From contig JACQNV010000060.1 of NCBI GenBank assembly GCA_016202865.1, positions 1 to 21,592 of the forward strand: a stretch of 21,592 nucleotides of DNA, in the 5' to 3' direction. This document shows positions 1 through 7,371 of the stretch, piece by piece. The stretch is from Candidatus Aenigmatarchaeota archaeon. GTDB lineage: Archaea > Aenigmatarchaeota > Aenigmatarchaeia > QMZP01 > JACQNV01. Numbering within the stretch: the first letter of the stretch is position 1; every line of letters starts with the position of its first letter. The translations under genes and the position numbers were made by a program. A model generated the notes under the pieces. The model made no database searches. It was not told the origin of the DNA and saw only the letters and a list, made by a program, of their open reading frames with translations.

Positions 1-10
1 ATTATATTAT

Positions 11-289
11 ATGCCTATTTTCGATTTTCTTAATGGGTTGCCGATTCCTGGTGATATTACAGTGCTTGCTTTGTTCTTTGTGTTCCTAGTTATTGGTGTG
101 TTTGTTTTTAGGGTGGCGAAGACTATTTTAGTTTTTGCTTTTATTGGCGGTATATTTCCTTTAATCTCTGGTTACATCGGATATTCAATAGAGCCAACCT
201 TCCAAAATATAATTGGTTTTGCTGCTATTGGGATGCTTGTGGCAATTGGTTACATGGCGATCAGGTGGATAATAAAGATAGTTAGGTAG
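11..289 (+). CDS. Small multi-pass membrane protein, unknown function
   Basis: This 92-residue protein is almost entirely hydrophobic, with three likely membrane helices at about residues 16-34, 37-57 and 66-88 and a short basic end (RWIIKIVR). I do not recognise a family. The ATG at 11 is the first in frame; the window starts only ten bases upstream, so its promoter and a longer start cannot be judged. It converges on the PEP-synthase-like gene with a gap of six bases. It is likely real because the hydrophobic pattern is well organised and no other long frame competes, but its function is open. Confidence 0.6.
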   Translation: MPIFDFLNGLPIPGDITVLALFFVFLVIGVFVFRVAKTILVFAFIGGIFPLISGYIGYSIEPTFQNIIGFAAIGMLVAIGYMAIRWIIKIVR

Positions 290-295
290 TTTGAT

Positions 296-2434
296 CTATA
301 ATCTGGCCTTATCCAAAAGCAATTGCTTTTCTTTTCGCAGAATGGTTTGTTTTAGTAAATTTGTTGAGCCAAAATCAGTGGATATGGAATCTATACCAAG
401 CTCTATAAACTTCTCAACGAGATCCTGAGTAGTTTGGTTTCCAATAACTATATTGGTTTTAACTTTGTATTTTTTGCAGGTTGAAATCACATTTTTTAGA
501 AGGAACAAAACAGATGGGTGGGATTCTAAGTATAGATTGGATAGTTGTGAATTCTGTTTATCTACACCCAAAGTTAATTGCGTCAAACCAGCCAGATCAA
601 TAGATACGAAATCTATACCATATTTGCAGAAGCTTTCTATATCTATTGCAGATGATGGTGTTTCAATTGATATGCCAAGTTTTAATGGAAATGTTATTAA
701 CCTTTTAACTTGCCTCAACTCTTCAACAGTTGAGATAAATGGTATCAGAAAACAAGTGTTGGTTAAACCCTCTTGTCCCAAAGTTTTTATCGCATTCAGT
801 TCGCACTCTAATAACTCTGGATTATTTAGACTTCTTCTTATTCCTCTTATTCCAATAGGGCTTGGATCCTGTACATCCAGAATTTTGTATAAAACTGTTT
901 TTGGTGAGGTTGCTTGCAGAGGCTTTCTTAGGTTTTCAACAAGTATGGATGTTAATTGAGATGGGTTTTCCTTTGAAAGATTAATTGAATCTATACTTTG
1001 AGAGGAAATAATTGAATCTGATGAAAAAATGGCGCCGTCAAATTTGCTTAAAGTTTCAAGACTTTCCAAACCAGATAAATTTATTTTTATTTCTGTGGCC
1101 AAAACACCCTCTTCTTTAATTTCAGGCTTTTCTTCTATAACTGCTGGTTCAGGTGCTTCGCTCAAGTAGATCTTGCCTGCTATGGCGTTAACTGTGATTT
1201 CTTGGTCTTGGTTTAGCGATTTTGTTAAAGATTCCATCCCAACAATACACGGTATGCCAATGTCCCTGCTTGCCGCAGCAGCATAACTGGACAGACCACC
1301 ATCTTCTGTTAACAGAGCTGAGGCTCTTTCAATGTAGGGGATTATTTGGGAGTTTGGTGATTTGCATACAAGTATGTCACCTTGATTTAATTTATCAAGG
1401 TCGTCTTGACTGTTTACTATTTTAACTTTTCCTTTAACAATTCCTGGAGATGCTGAAATACCAGAAAGCAGCGGTTCACCATAAAATTGGTTTTCTACCA
1501 CAAGATCATTTAGTTTTATTGGCTGGGTTTTAAGTATGAACAACCTGCCTCTGTCTATACACCATTCAACTTCCTGAGGACAACCCAGTCGATCCTCTAT
1601 TTTTTTAGAGTATTCTGCTAGTTTAAACACTTCTTGATCTGTTATAACTTGAATTCCGGCCTTTTCCACTGGCGGAACTTCAGCTATCACCTTTCCTATT
1701 TGATCCCTCTTTAACAAAACAGACTTTTTTGTTATTTTTTTACCAAGCAATTCGCCTGTTCGATTTAATATGTAGACATCTGGATTAACCAAACCCAAAG
1801 AGATCGCTTGGCTAGACGCCCAAGTGGCTTCTATAAGTGCTTGTTCTGAATTTGTTGGGTCCTTTGTAAACAAAAATCCGGATTTTTCAGGGTCAACCAT
1901 TTTTTGTACAATAATAGAGAAATCTAGGTTTTGTTTTGTTTCAAGGCTTTCTAAATAGATTGATGCCCAAGATCTTTTTATTGCTTCAAGTAATTTTTCC
2001 AGTCCTATTATATTTATGTACCCATGTATGTTGTTTTTGGAGTCGCCAATTGATGGCCTGACAGCAACATATATCCTGCTTCTGCCAGATCTTATTATTT
2101 CCAGGGCTTGTTTAGTAACATTGGCCTCCTTTCCAAAGGATAGGTCATCATACGCCTCCTTTATAGCAGTTTTAACGCTAAAGGGCAGATCTATTTCAGC
2201 AATCAGCTGTGTTATTTTATCGTGGTGTTCTTTGTTCTCCAAATCCAAAATATATGGTTTTATCTTTTCCTCCAACTGATTTGATTTTAAATGTAGAAGA
2301 AAGGCGTCTTTTGTTAGTACAAAAGCTGTGGGTATGGGGAAGTCCGATTTAGCTAAATCGCTTAGATAAACTGCTTTGTTACCGGGTTTATGCAAGGATT
2401 TGTCTATTTCAGCTAAACTAAGAATGAAATTCAT
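296..2434 (-). CDS. PEP synthase-like protein, apparent pseudoenzyme
   Basis: The 712-residue protein has the full domain order of phosphoenolpyruvate synthase (pyruvate, water dikinase): an ATP-grasp domain at about 1-305, the swivelling phosphohistidine domain at about 320-425, and the PEP/pyruvate TIM barrel at about 445-700. Recognisable landmarks are VQKMVDPEKSGFLFT (176-190), ASALLTEDGG (371-380), IGIPCIVG (392-399), GIRGIRR (528-534) and LTQLTLGVD (617-625). Key positions look lost. The usual GG-x-T-x-H-A-A is GGLSSYAA, so Tyr384 stands where the phosphate-carrying His should be. The barrel's GICGQ cysteine motif is IVIGNQ (662-667), the GSNDL before LTQL is DLAG, and WGLGE is WASSQ (205-209). 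Typical enzymes are about 750-800 residues. It lies 34 bases downstream of rpl10e and may be cotranscribed. The fold call is firm; inactivity is inferred. Confidence 0.85.
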   Translation of the reverse strand: MNFILSLAEIDKSLHKPGNKAVYLSDLAKSDFPIPTAFVLTKDAFLLHLKSNQLEEKIKPYILDLENKEHHDKITQLIAEIDLPFSVKTAIKEAYDDLSFGKEANVTKQALEIIRSGRSRIYVAVRPSIGDSKNNIHGYINIIGLEKLLEAIKRSWASIYLESLETKQNLDFSIIVQKMVDPEKSGFLFTKDPTNSEQALIEATWASSQAISLGLVNPDVYILNRTGELLGKKITKKSVLLKRDQIGKVIAEVPPVEKAGIQVITDQEVFKLAEYSKKIEDRLGCPQEVEWCIDRGRLFILKTQPIKLNDLVVENQFYGEPLLSGISASPGIVKGKVKIVNSQDDLDKLNQGDILVCKSPNSQIIPYIERASALLTEDGGLSSYAAAASRDIGIPCIVGMESLTKSLNQDQEITVNAIAGKIYLSEAPEPAVIEEKPEIKEEGVLATEIKINLSGLESLETLSKFDGAIFSSDSIISSQSIDSINLSKENPSQLTSILVENLRKPLQATSPKTVLYKILDVQDPSPIGIRGIRRSLNNPELLECELNAIKTLGQEGLTNTCFLIPFISTVEELRQVKRLITFPLKLGISIETPSSAIDIESFCKYGIDFVSIDLAGLTQLTLGVDKQNSQLSNLYLESHPSVLFLLKNVISTCKKYKVKTNIVIGNQTTQDLVEKFIELGIDSISTDFGSTNLLKQTILRKEKQLLLDKARL

Positions 2435-2468
2435 GGACTATTATTGTTTTACAAAAATAAAAGCAATC

Positions 2469-2990
2469 TTATTGTGCTATTGCTATTTTACAAGGAATTG
2501 GTAGTTTTGAGCTTGCTGTTTTCAAAGCCTGTTTGACTTCTGAATACCTCCCCTGCAAAACTTTAACTGTAAGAATTGTTTGATTTGCTCTAACCCTAGC
2601 TGCTGTACCAACTGGCCTGCCAAAGGCTAGTCTCATTCCGGACTGGAACCTATCTGCACCAGCGCCGGTTGCCATGGAGTTTTCTCTGAGTATTTGATGC
2701 GGATAGATCAGTATTTTTAAAAAGAAATTGGTTTCGCTGCCTAGACCCTTGGTAAGCGCCTTTGTTGCGGCCACCCTAACAGCTTCCAAAGCATTATGCC
2801 TTATTTGAGCAGCCTGTGTAGCCACCAGATTAACTGTTAGTGAGAATTCTGGTTTTGCTGTTCCTGTTTGGAAGGTATGTATTTTTGATCCCGGAACACC
2901 TTTAACATAACCCTTTCTAGGCTTTCTCTGGCTTTGCCTTGTATAAGGCCTTTTAAGCTTCCTGTAACATCTTCCTGGTCTTAATCCCAT
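2469..2990 (-). CDS. rpl10e: Large ribosomal subunit protein L10e (uL16 family)
   Basis: The 173-residue protein matches the archaeal/eukaryotic L10e form of uL16, a component of the large ribosomal subunit near the tRNA-binding and peptidyl transferase region. The start MGLRPGRCYR and the following basic stretch are typical, as are HQILREN (97-103), MATGAGADRFQSGMR (105-119) and AFGRPVGTAARV. Length is normal for the family. The ATG at 2990 follows GTGA, a possible ribosome binding site. It lies 20 bases downstream of dcd and 34 bases upstream of the PEP-synthase-like gene on the same strand, so the three may form one transcript. It is not embedded in a larger ribosomal protein cluster here. 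Confidence 0.95.
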   Translation of the reverse strand: MGLRPGRCYRKLKRPYTRQSQRKPRKGYVKGVPGSKIHTFQTGTAKPEFSLTVNLVATQAAQIRHNALEAVRVAATKALTKGLGSETNFFLKILIYPHQILRENSMATGAGADRFQSGMRLAFGRPVGTAARVRANQTILTVKVLQGRYSEVKQALKTASSKLPIPCKIAIAQ

Positions 2991-3010
2991 AAGTCACACT
3001 ATACTCCAGA

Positions 3011-3580
3011 TTATTGATTAAACTCTTTATAAACCTTTGTTTCGTCGACAGAGGCTTGTTTATTATACTTTGTGTCCTTCCTGTCTCCATATGGCCTTTC
3101 TGCTGGAGATGTTAATTTGTGAAAAGTAAGTTTGGCTATTCTCATTCCAGGGTAGATTGCAACTGGCATTCTGGAAAGGTTTGATATCTCCAAAACAAGA
3201 TTGCCTTCCCAACCAGGGTTAACAGAAGATGATGTTGTGTGAATGACTATACCCAATCTACCTAAACTAGATTTACCGTCAACCGATCCCACAAGATCTG
3301 ATGGCATTTTAACATATTCCATGATTTTACCTAAAACAAATTCATGCGGATGCACTATAAATTGGTCGCCATCTTTTAGTATAACCTTTTCTGTGTAGTT
3401 GTCTGTTGGTTTTTTTGTATCAATATATGGTGTCGAGTTGAGCTTGAATATTCTGAATTCATTATCTAATCTTAGATCTACACCAGCTGGCTGTATTTGA
3501 ATATCTGGTTCGTCCAGGGGTGTTATGACAATTTTGCCTTCTTTCAAGTATTTTTTAATTTCATGGTCAGGGAGAATCAT
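3011..3580 (-). CDS. dcd: dCTP deaminase (dUTPase superfamily)
   Basis: This 189-residue protein fits dCTP deaminase, a trimeric enzyme converting dCTP to dUTP for thymidylate synthesis. Seen: ILPDHEIKKYL at the start, QIQPAGVDLRL (28-38), DGKSSLGRLG (101-110), VNPGWEG (120-126), LEISN (130-134) with the expected catalytic Glu131, YPGMRI and SPAERPYG (158-165). The frame stays open upstream to 3766 but that part overlaps the divergent gene; the ATG at 3580 gives the family-typical N-terminus. Odd points: Lys103 replaces the usual Arg of GRSS, and SSSVNP replaces the common A-G/H-x-I-D-P, so an Asp is Asn here. Whether it is also a dUTPase, as in some archaea, cannot be told. Confidence 0.9.
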   Translation of the reverse strand: MILPDHEIKKYLKEGKIVITPLDEPDIQIQPAGVDLRLDNEFRIFKLNSTPYIDTKKPTDNYTEKVILKDGDQFIVHPHEFVLGKIMEYVKMPSDLVGSVDGKSSLGRLGIVIHTTSSSVNPGWEGNLVLEISNLSRMPVAIYPGMRIAKLTFHKLTSPAERPYGDRKDTKYNKQASVDETKVYKEFNQ

Positions 3581-3614
3581 ACAATCACCGAATACTATAA
3601 GATGGGTTGAAAGT

Positions 3615-3620
3615 TTTAAA
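3615..3620 (-). promoter_or_regulatory. Possible TATA box for dcd operon
   Basis: TTTAAA within an AT-rich run lies 35-40 bases upstream of the dcd start in the 88-base divergent region. It would give a short leader of roughly ten bases. Assignment is by position and composition only. Confidence 0.3.
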
Positions 3621-3637
3621 TATGCGATCTGCCAAGG

Positions 3638-3644
3638 TATATAT
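3638..3644 (+). promoter_or_regulatory. TATA box for nucleotidyltransferase gene
   Basis: TATATAT lies 25-31 bases before the ATG at 3669, the spacing expected for a leaderless archaeal transcript. The same spacing recurs at other first genes in this window, which supports the choice of 3669 as start. Confidence 0.5.
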
Positions 3645-3668
3645 TCGATATTTCTAATTAGAGAAAAT

Positions 3669-4415
3669 ATGAAAGCTGTAATAATGGCCGGTGGATTTGC
3701 AAAGAGAATGTGGCCTCTAACAACTGGTCGCCCCAAACCACTTTTGATGATTTCTGGAAAACCCATTGTTGAGCATATTGTTGAAAACCTTGAGGGTGTG
3801 CGCTCGATAGATAAAATTTACATCACAACAAACAAGAAATTTGAGGAGCATTTTACTAATTGGATAAAGACTACAAAACTGGACGGTAAATTAAAACTGA
3901 TAATTGAACCAACAACAAAGGAGGAGGAGAAAAAAGGAAGTGTTGGCGCATTGGATTATCTTATTAACACAGAGAAGATTGATGATGATATTATTGTTAT
4001 TGCTGGGGATAACTTATTTGATTTTAGGCTGAAGGATTTCGTTGATTATTATCGAGAGAAGAAAGGTGTTGTGATAGCTTTCTATGATATTGGTGATCTT
4101 ATTGCCGCACAGAGGTTTGGTGTAGGCGAATTGGATGGTGATGGGAAGCTTGTTGATTTTTTGGAAAAACCAGAAAAACCAAAATCCACATTTGTTTCAA
4201 CGGGCTGCTACATTTTTCCAAAAGATGTTTTAAAAATGATTTCAGAGTATTTGCATGATAAAAACAATGCAGATGCGCCTGGATACTTCATTAGCTGGCT
4301 TTACAAGAAGCTCGTTGTTTATGGATTTAAGTTTAAAGGAAAATGGTATGATGTCGGTAGCTTTGAAGCCTATCTTGAGGCTGAGAAGGAATATAAGAAA
4401 AGGAATAGGTTGTAA
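3669..4415 (+). CDS. Sugar-phosphate nucleotidyltransferase
   Basis: The 248-residue protein is a single-domain NTP transferase of the glucose-1-phosphate thymidylyl/uridylyltransferase type, making nucleotide sugars. The N-terminus MKAVIMAGGFAKRMWPLT continues to RPKP, a variant of the GGxGxRLxPLT...KP signature that binds the NTP; Lys23 is the expected catalytic lysine. Further landmarks are IVIAGDNLFDF (metal-binding Asp), DFLEKPEKP, VSTGCYIFPKDV and GKWYDVGSFEAYLEAE near the end. There is no left-handed beta-helix extension, so it lacks a fused acyltransferase. The open frame extends upstream to 3525, but 3669 starts the conserved fold and has a TATA box at the right distance. Sugar and base specificity cannot be assigned. 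Confidence 0.88.
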   Translation: MKAVIMAGGFAKRMWPLTTGRPKPLLMISGKPIVEHIVENLEGVRSIDKIYITTNKKFEEHFTNWIKTTKLDGKLKLIIEPTTKEEEKKGSVGALDYLINTEKIDDDIIVIAGDNLFDFRLKDFVDYYREKKGVVIAFYDIGDLIAAQRFGVGELDGDGKLVDFLEKPEKPKSTFVSTGCYIFPKDVLKMISEYLHDKNNADAPGYFISWLYKKLVVYGFKFKGKWYDVGSFEAYLEAEKEYKKRNRL

Positions 4416-4416
4416 G

Positions 4417-4779
4417 TTATTTGAATTTAGAGAGTGTTGCTTCTAACTGCTCTGGTTTGATCATATTCCCTAAAGCAAAATAACACATGACATCATTTCT
4501 ATTAGCATTAAAATCGATGCCAATTCTAGGCATATTCCATGCATATGCCATTCCAACTTCTGCTGTTAGATCTTTACCATAATCTTTAAGGACTGCAACA
4601 AAGATGTCAGATTTTTTAATTAGTTTTACATTGGCTTTGAACATCTGGTCGTAAGGCACATTTTGTGGACTGTGAGTAACAGCACATAAAACATTAAAAC
4701 CAAGTTTCTTTATTCTATCTATAAGTTGATAGTTTAAATCGCCTAGTTTATGAGGGGTGCACAAAAATACAGTTTTCAT
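4417..4779 (-). CDS. Nucleoside 2-deoxyribosyltransferase-like protein
   Basis: The 120-residue protein fits the nucleoside 2-deoxyribosyltransferase family, which moves or removes the deoxyribosyl group of nucleosides or nucleotides. The layout is typical: a first strand TVFLCTP, a helix, then IKKSDIFVAVL (54-64) and DLTAEVGMAYAWNMPRIGI (70-88), where Glu74 occupies the catalytic position and Asp58 and Asp70 the usual acidic ones. It is shorter than the 140-160 residues common in the family. It is last in the rpoL operon, ten bases after transcription factor S, and its stop nearly meets that of the nucleotidyltransferase gene. The reaction could be salvage or clean-up of damaged nucleotides; the substrate is unknown. 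Confidence 0.7.
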   Translation of the reverse strand: MKTVFLCTPHKLGDLNYQLIDRIKKLGFNVLCAVTHSPQNVPYDQMFKANVKLIKKSDIFVAVLKDYGKDLTAEVGMAYAWNMPRIGIDFNANRNDVMCYFALGNMIKPEQLEATLSKFK

Positions 4780-4788
4780 GTTTGGACT

Positions 4789-5112
4789 CTAGCCATACTC
4801 TCGCCATGAATGCTTGCATTTGACGCATCTCAAAAACAGGGTTGGTGCTTCGTCTGCTGATCTTGTTTGCTGCATCCACCAAAAGGCTTCCTTGTTACTA
4901 CACTTTGGGCAGTTGGTTTTTGTTTTAGGCAAAGCCTCTTCGCTTTTTTCGATCACTATAACTTCATCTAGTGGCGCCTTCTCTACCTTCTCTTTAATTT
5001 CTAGTGGCTTGTAGTCCTTTGATTTGTAACCACATTTTCTACAAACTAAACTGGACTTTTTGCCATCTTTTTTCACAGTCAAAATCAGGCCACAATTATC
5101 ACAAAATTCCAT
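4789..5112 (-). CDS. tfs: Transcription factor S (TFIIS-like)
   Basis: The 107-residue protein matches archaeal TFS, which enters the RNA polymerase secondary channel and stimulates cleavage of backtracked RNA. Two zinc ribbons are visible: C4-x2-C7 with C24-x2-C27, and C68-x2-C71 with C96-x2-C99. Between the last pairs lies TRSADEAPT (83-91) with the Asp87-Glu88 acidic dyad needed for cleavage. Length is normal. It lies 23 bases downstream of the signal peptidase gene and ten bases upstream of the deoxyribosyltransferase-like gene, in the operon headed by another transcription gene, rpoL. Confidence 0.95.
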   Translation of the reverse strand: MEFCDNCGLILTVKKDGKKSSLVCRKCGYKSKDYKPLEIKEKVEKAPLDEVIVIEKSEEALPKTKTNCPKCSNKEAFWWMQQTRSADEAPTLFLRCVKCKHSWREYG

Positions 5113-5135
5113 AACATCTCGACTATTTTACACAA

Positions 5136-5708
5136 CTACTTTGTTTTGTGTTTTCTTTTAGTTATACCCTTTCTTTTTTGAAAAGAAAAATGTATACTTC
5201 TTTTCTTTTTGGCGACAGAGTATATAAATACTACTATTACAACCACAACTATTAAAACCCAAGCGTTGGGCAGGACAGTTTCTGTGATGAAAATTTTAAC
5301 CCAGCCTAGAAGAGGCAGAATTAGTATCTCTTTGCCCAGGATTTGACTTGCCTGGATATTTTTTTCGTATGGTAATTGGCCGCCGTTTGCATCCCCCTTT
5401 GTTTGGAATGTCCCATCTGCGTTCCTTGTTACTACTCTGTGGACTATTGGGGCGCCCCTCTCAGGCGCGAAGAACACGATTATATCTCCCTGTTTTATCT
5501 CTTCTGCTGAGGCGCCTTTGATTATTAATATGTCTCCCCTGGAAAATGTTGGTTGCATGGAGTTTGATTCCACAGCAACAATTGGTGTGCTTGTTGAAAG
5601 CATGGCGCCAGAGCCAAAGAAGACAAAAACAGCCAGAAGTATACCAACTAGAATGTAAATTATTGTCGACTTTGTGTCTGCATTTTTTAGTTTTTTAGAA
5701 GTTGGCAT
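5136..5708 (-). CDS. Signal peptidase I, archaeal SEC11 type
   Basis: The 190-residue membrane protease removes signal peptides from exported proteins. A first membrane helix spans about residues 15-33. Then follow VESNSMQPTF (46-55) with catalytic Ser50, GDIIVFF, PIVHRVV (87-93) with His90 in place of the bacterial lysine (the Ser-His type of archaea and the eukaryotic ER), and TKGDANG (103-109) with Asp106. A second helix at about 149-167 is followed by a strongly basic tail, giving a two-helix topology with the active site outside. It sits between rpoL and tfs, and works with the SecD/SecF proteins encoded further along the window. Confidence 0.92.
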   Translation of the reverse strand: MPTSKKLKNADTKSTIIYILVGILLAVFVFFGSGAMLSTSTPIVAVESNSMQPTFSRGDILIIKGASAEEIKQGDIIVFFAPERGAPIVHRVVTRNADGTFQTKGDANGGQLPYEKNIQASQILGKEILILPLLGWVKIFITETVLPNAWVLIVVVVIVVFIYSVAKKKRSIHFSFQKRKGITKRKHKTK

Positions 5709-5737
5709 CTAACCCTCTCAGTTAGTTATTGGGGTGT

Positions 5738-6007
5738 TTATTTTTTGACAGCCTTTTCGAACTCTAACCTAAACTCTTTAGCTTGTTCTGCAACATTTTG
5801 AGCGGCTGCAAGAAGTGTCTTTCTTGGATCTTTTGATCTAACAACAACATAGGGTTCGGTTATATATGGGTGTTCTTGGATGTAAGCGGCTTGATCTGCT
5901 TTGTCTTCCCAACACTTTTCTCTTAGAATATTTAAGAGTGTATGGGTCTCCCCAGAAACCTTGACCTTTAACAGGTTTTTATCGTCTTCCAATAGTTCTA
6001 ATTTCAT
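5738..6007 (-). CDS. rpoL: DNA-directed RNA polymerase subunit L
   Basis: The 89-residue protein matches archaeal RpoL (eukaryotic Rpb11, bacterial alpha N-terminal relative), which pairs with RpoD(Rpb3) in polymerase assembly. Typical are the opening MKLELLEDD, SGETHTLLNILRE, YIQEHPYITEPYVVVRS and DPRKTLLAAAQN. I chose the ATG at 6007, where the conserved N-terminus begins; a GTG at 6019 would add only four residues. It is the first gene of the operon that continues with signal peptidase, tfs and a deoxyribosyltransferase-like gene, and is divergent from the HMG-CoA reductase gene across 74 bases. Confidence 0.93.
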   Translation of the reverse strand: MKLELLEDDKNLLKVKVSGETHTLLNILREKCWEDKADQAAYIQEHPYITEPYVVVRSKDPRKTLLAAAQNVAEQAKEFRLEFEKAVKK

Positions 6008-6042
6008 ATATAACACCACAGTATGACTATAGCCTAACTATG

Positions 6043-6050
6043 CTTAAATA
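6043..6050 (-). promoter_or_regulatory. Possible TATA box for rpoL operon
   Basis: CTTAAATA (TATTTAAG on the coding strand) lies 36-43 bases upstream of the rpoL ATG. The adjacent palindromic TATA at 6053-6060 could also serve this direction with a longer leader. Position only; weak. Confidence 0.3.
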
Positions 6051-6052
6051 GG

Positions 6053-6060
6053 TTTATAAA
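6053..6060 (+). promoter_or_regulatory. TATA box for HMG-CoA reductase operon
   Basis: TTTATAAA lies 22-29 bases before the ATG at 6082, implying a leaderless transcript. It is the centre of a perfect 12-base palindrome, GGTTTATAAACC, at 6051-6062. The same octamer sits at exactly the same distance from the ATG at 21157. Confidence 0.55.
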
Positions 6061-6081
6061 CCTTGTTTTTTATTTTAAGGT

Positions 6082-7365
6082 ATGGGTTTGGATAAAATAT
6101 ATCAGGATCTGAAAGAAGGTAAAATCAAGCCATATAAACTTGAAGAGGTCATTTTAGAGCAGGCTTTTAATAAGGACATTAACAAGTTCCTTGAAGCAAA
6201 TAAAGAGGCTGTTGGTTTGAGACTGAGACTTCTTGAAGAGAAAACAGGAAAGAAATATGGGAAAATAAGGGATGGGTTTGTTTCTGTCGCAGACAAGGAG
6301 AAGGGCACGGTTGGTATTGAACAGCAAATTGGCGGGGCCGTAGTTCCTTTGGGTTTTGGTGGTCCGCTAAAGGTTATTGGAGAACATGTAAATGGGGAAG
6401 TTTATCTTCCTGTTGCAACAAACGAGGCTGCTCTGGTGGCTGGATTGACAAGGGGCTGTAGAGCCATAAATGAAGCTGGTGGTATTAGGGTTGTTATTAC
6501 AAGGGATCACATGACAAGAGCTCCGTTGATTGAGGCTCCAGATATAAAAAAAGCAAGGGAGCTTTCAGGAGAAATATTGAAAAAGGGTCAAGTTTACAAC
6601 AAAATGAAGGAGGCAGCTGAAAAGGAGTCTAAGGTCTCCAAACTTTTAGATATTCAACCGTTTCAATCTGGCAGACATGTACACTTGAGGTTTTATTTCC
6701 AAACAGGGGATAGCATGGGCATGAACTCTGTCACAAAATACTCGGCAAATGCTGTTAAGGCGTTAAAAGAAGTTTACACATGGGTTAAATTGGTAAGTTT
6801 GACTGCGAACATGTGTACAGACAAAAAGGCAACACATATGAATGTATTGCTGGGTAGGGGGAAGTCAGTTGAAACAGAAATTCTAATACCAAGAAAAATC
6901 ATAAAAGAGGTCTATGATGTGGAACCAGAAGATATTGTAAAACTAAATTATCTTAAAAATTATAGAGGATCGGCACTTGCTGGATCCATCGGCGGGTTTA
7001 ATGCAAATGTTGCGAACACGATAGCAGCGATGTTCATTGCAACTGGTCAGGATGCTGCCCAAGTAGTGGAAAGCAGCTCGTGCTTTACAAATGCCGAGGT
7101 TGTTGATGGTGACCTATTGTTCTCTGCAAGCTTTCCATGTATTGAGGTTGCTACTGTTGGTGGTGGTGCAGGATATGGAACAGCAAAAGAGTGTTTGGAT
7201 ATGTTGGGGTGCGCCGGACCGGGAACTGTTCCTGGATCTAACTCCAGAAAATTAGCTGAAATTATTGCGGCTGCGGCTTCTGCTCAAGACCTCAATCTTA
7301 TTGCTGCTGAATCTCATGGTTATGAACTGGCAGAGTCGCATATAAAACTGGCAAGGGGGAAATAG
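6082..7365 (+). CDS. hmgA: HMG-CoA reductase, class I type
   Basis: The 427-residue enzyme reduces HMG-CoA to mevalonate, committing carbon to isoprenoid lipids. Catalytic positions are all present: Glu115 in PVATNEAALVA (110-120), Lys248 in CTDKK (245-249), Asp324 in TGQDAAQ (321-327) and His420 in AESHIK (417-422). NADPH/substrate motifs GDSMGMN (209-215) and AGSIGGFNANVAN (300-312) are also clear. Length is normal for archaea. Some usually firm positions are shifted, for example DSMGMN for DAMGMN and QDLNL where AGELSL is common, so it is somewhat divergent but looks functional. It heads a five-gene rightward operon and has a well-placed TATA box. Confidence 0.95.
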   Translation: MGLDKIYQDLKEGKIKPYKLEEVILEQAFNKDINKFLEANKEAVGLRLRLLEEKTGKKYGKIRDGFVSVADKEKGTVGIEQQIGGAVVPLGFGGPLKVIGEHVNGEVYLPVATNEAALVAGLTRGCRAINEAGGIRVVITRDHMTRAPLIEAPDIKKARELSGEILKKGQVYNKMKEAAEKESKVSKLLDIQPFQSGRHVHLRFYFQTGDSMGMNSVTKYSANAVKALKEVYTWVKLVSLTANMCTDKKATHMNVLLGRGKSVETEILIPRKIIKEVYDVEPEDIVKLNYLKNYRGSALAGSIGGFNANVANTIAAMFIATGQDAAQVVESSSCFTNAEVVDGDLLFSASFPCIEVATVGGGAGYGTAKECLDMLGCAGPGTVPGSNSRKLAEIIAAAASAQDLNLIAAESHGYELAESHIKLARGK

Positions 7366-7371
7366 TTGTTT

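Noticed and set aside
453..959. 168-codon + strand frame inside the PEP-synthase-like gene
   Set aside because: It is antisense to a well-conserved domain and has no promoter or recognisable protein features.
3581..3766. Upstream extension of dcd to 3766
   Set aside because: The extra residues overlap the divergent nucleotidyltransferase gene and its promoter, and do not match the dCTP deaminase family.
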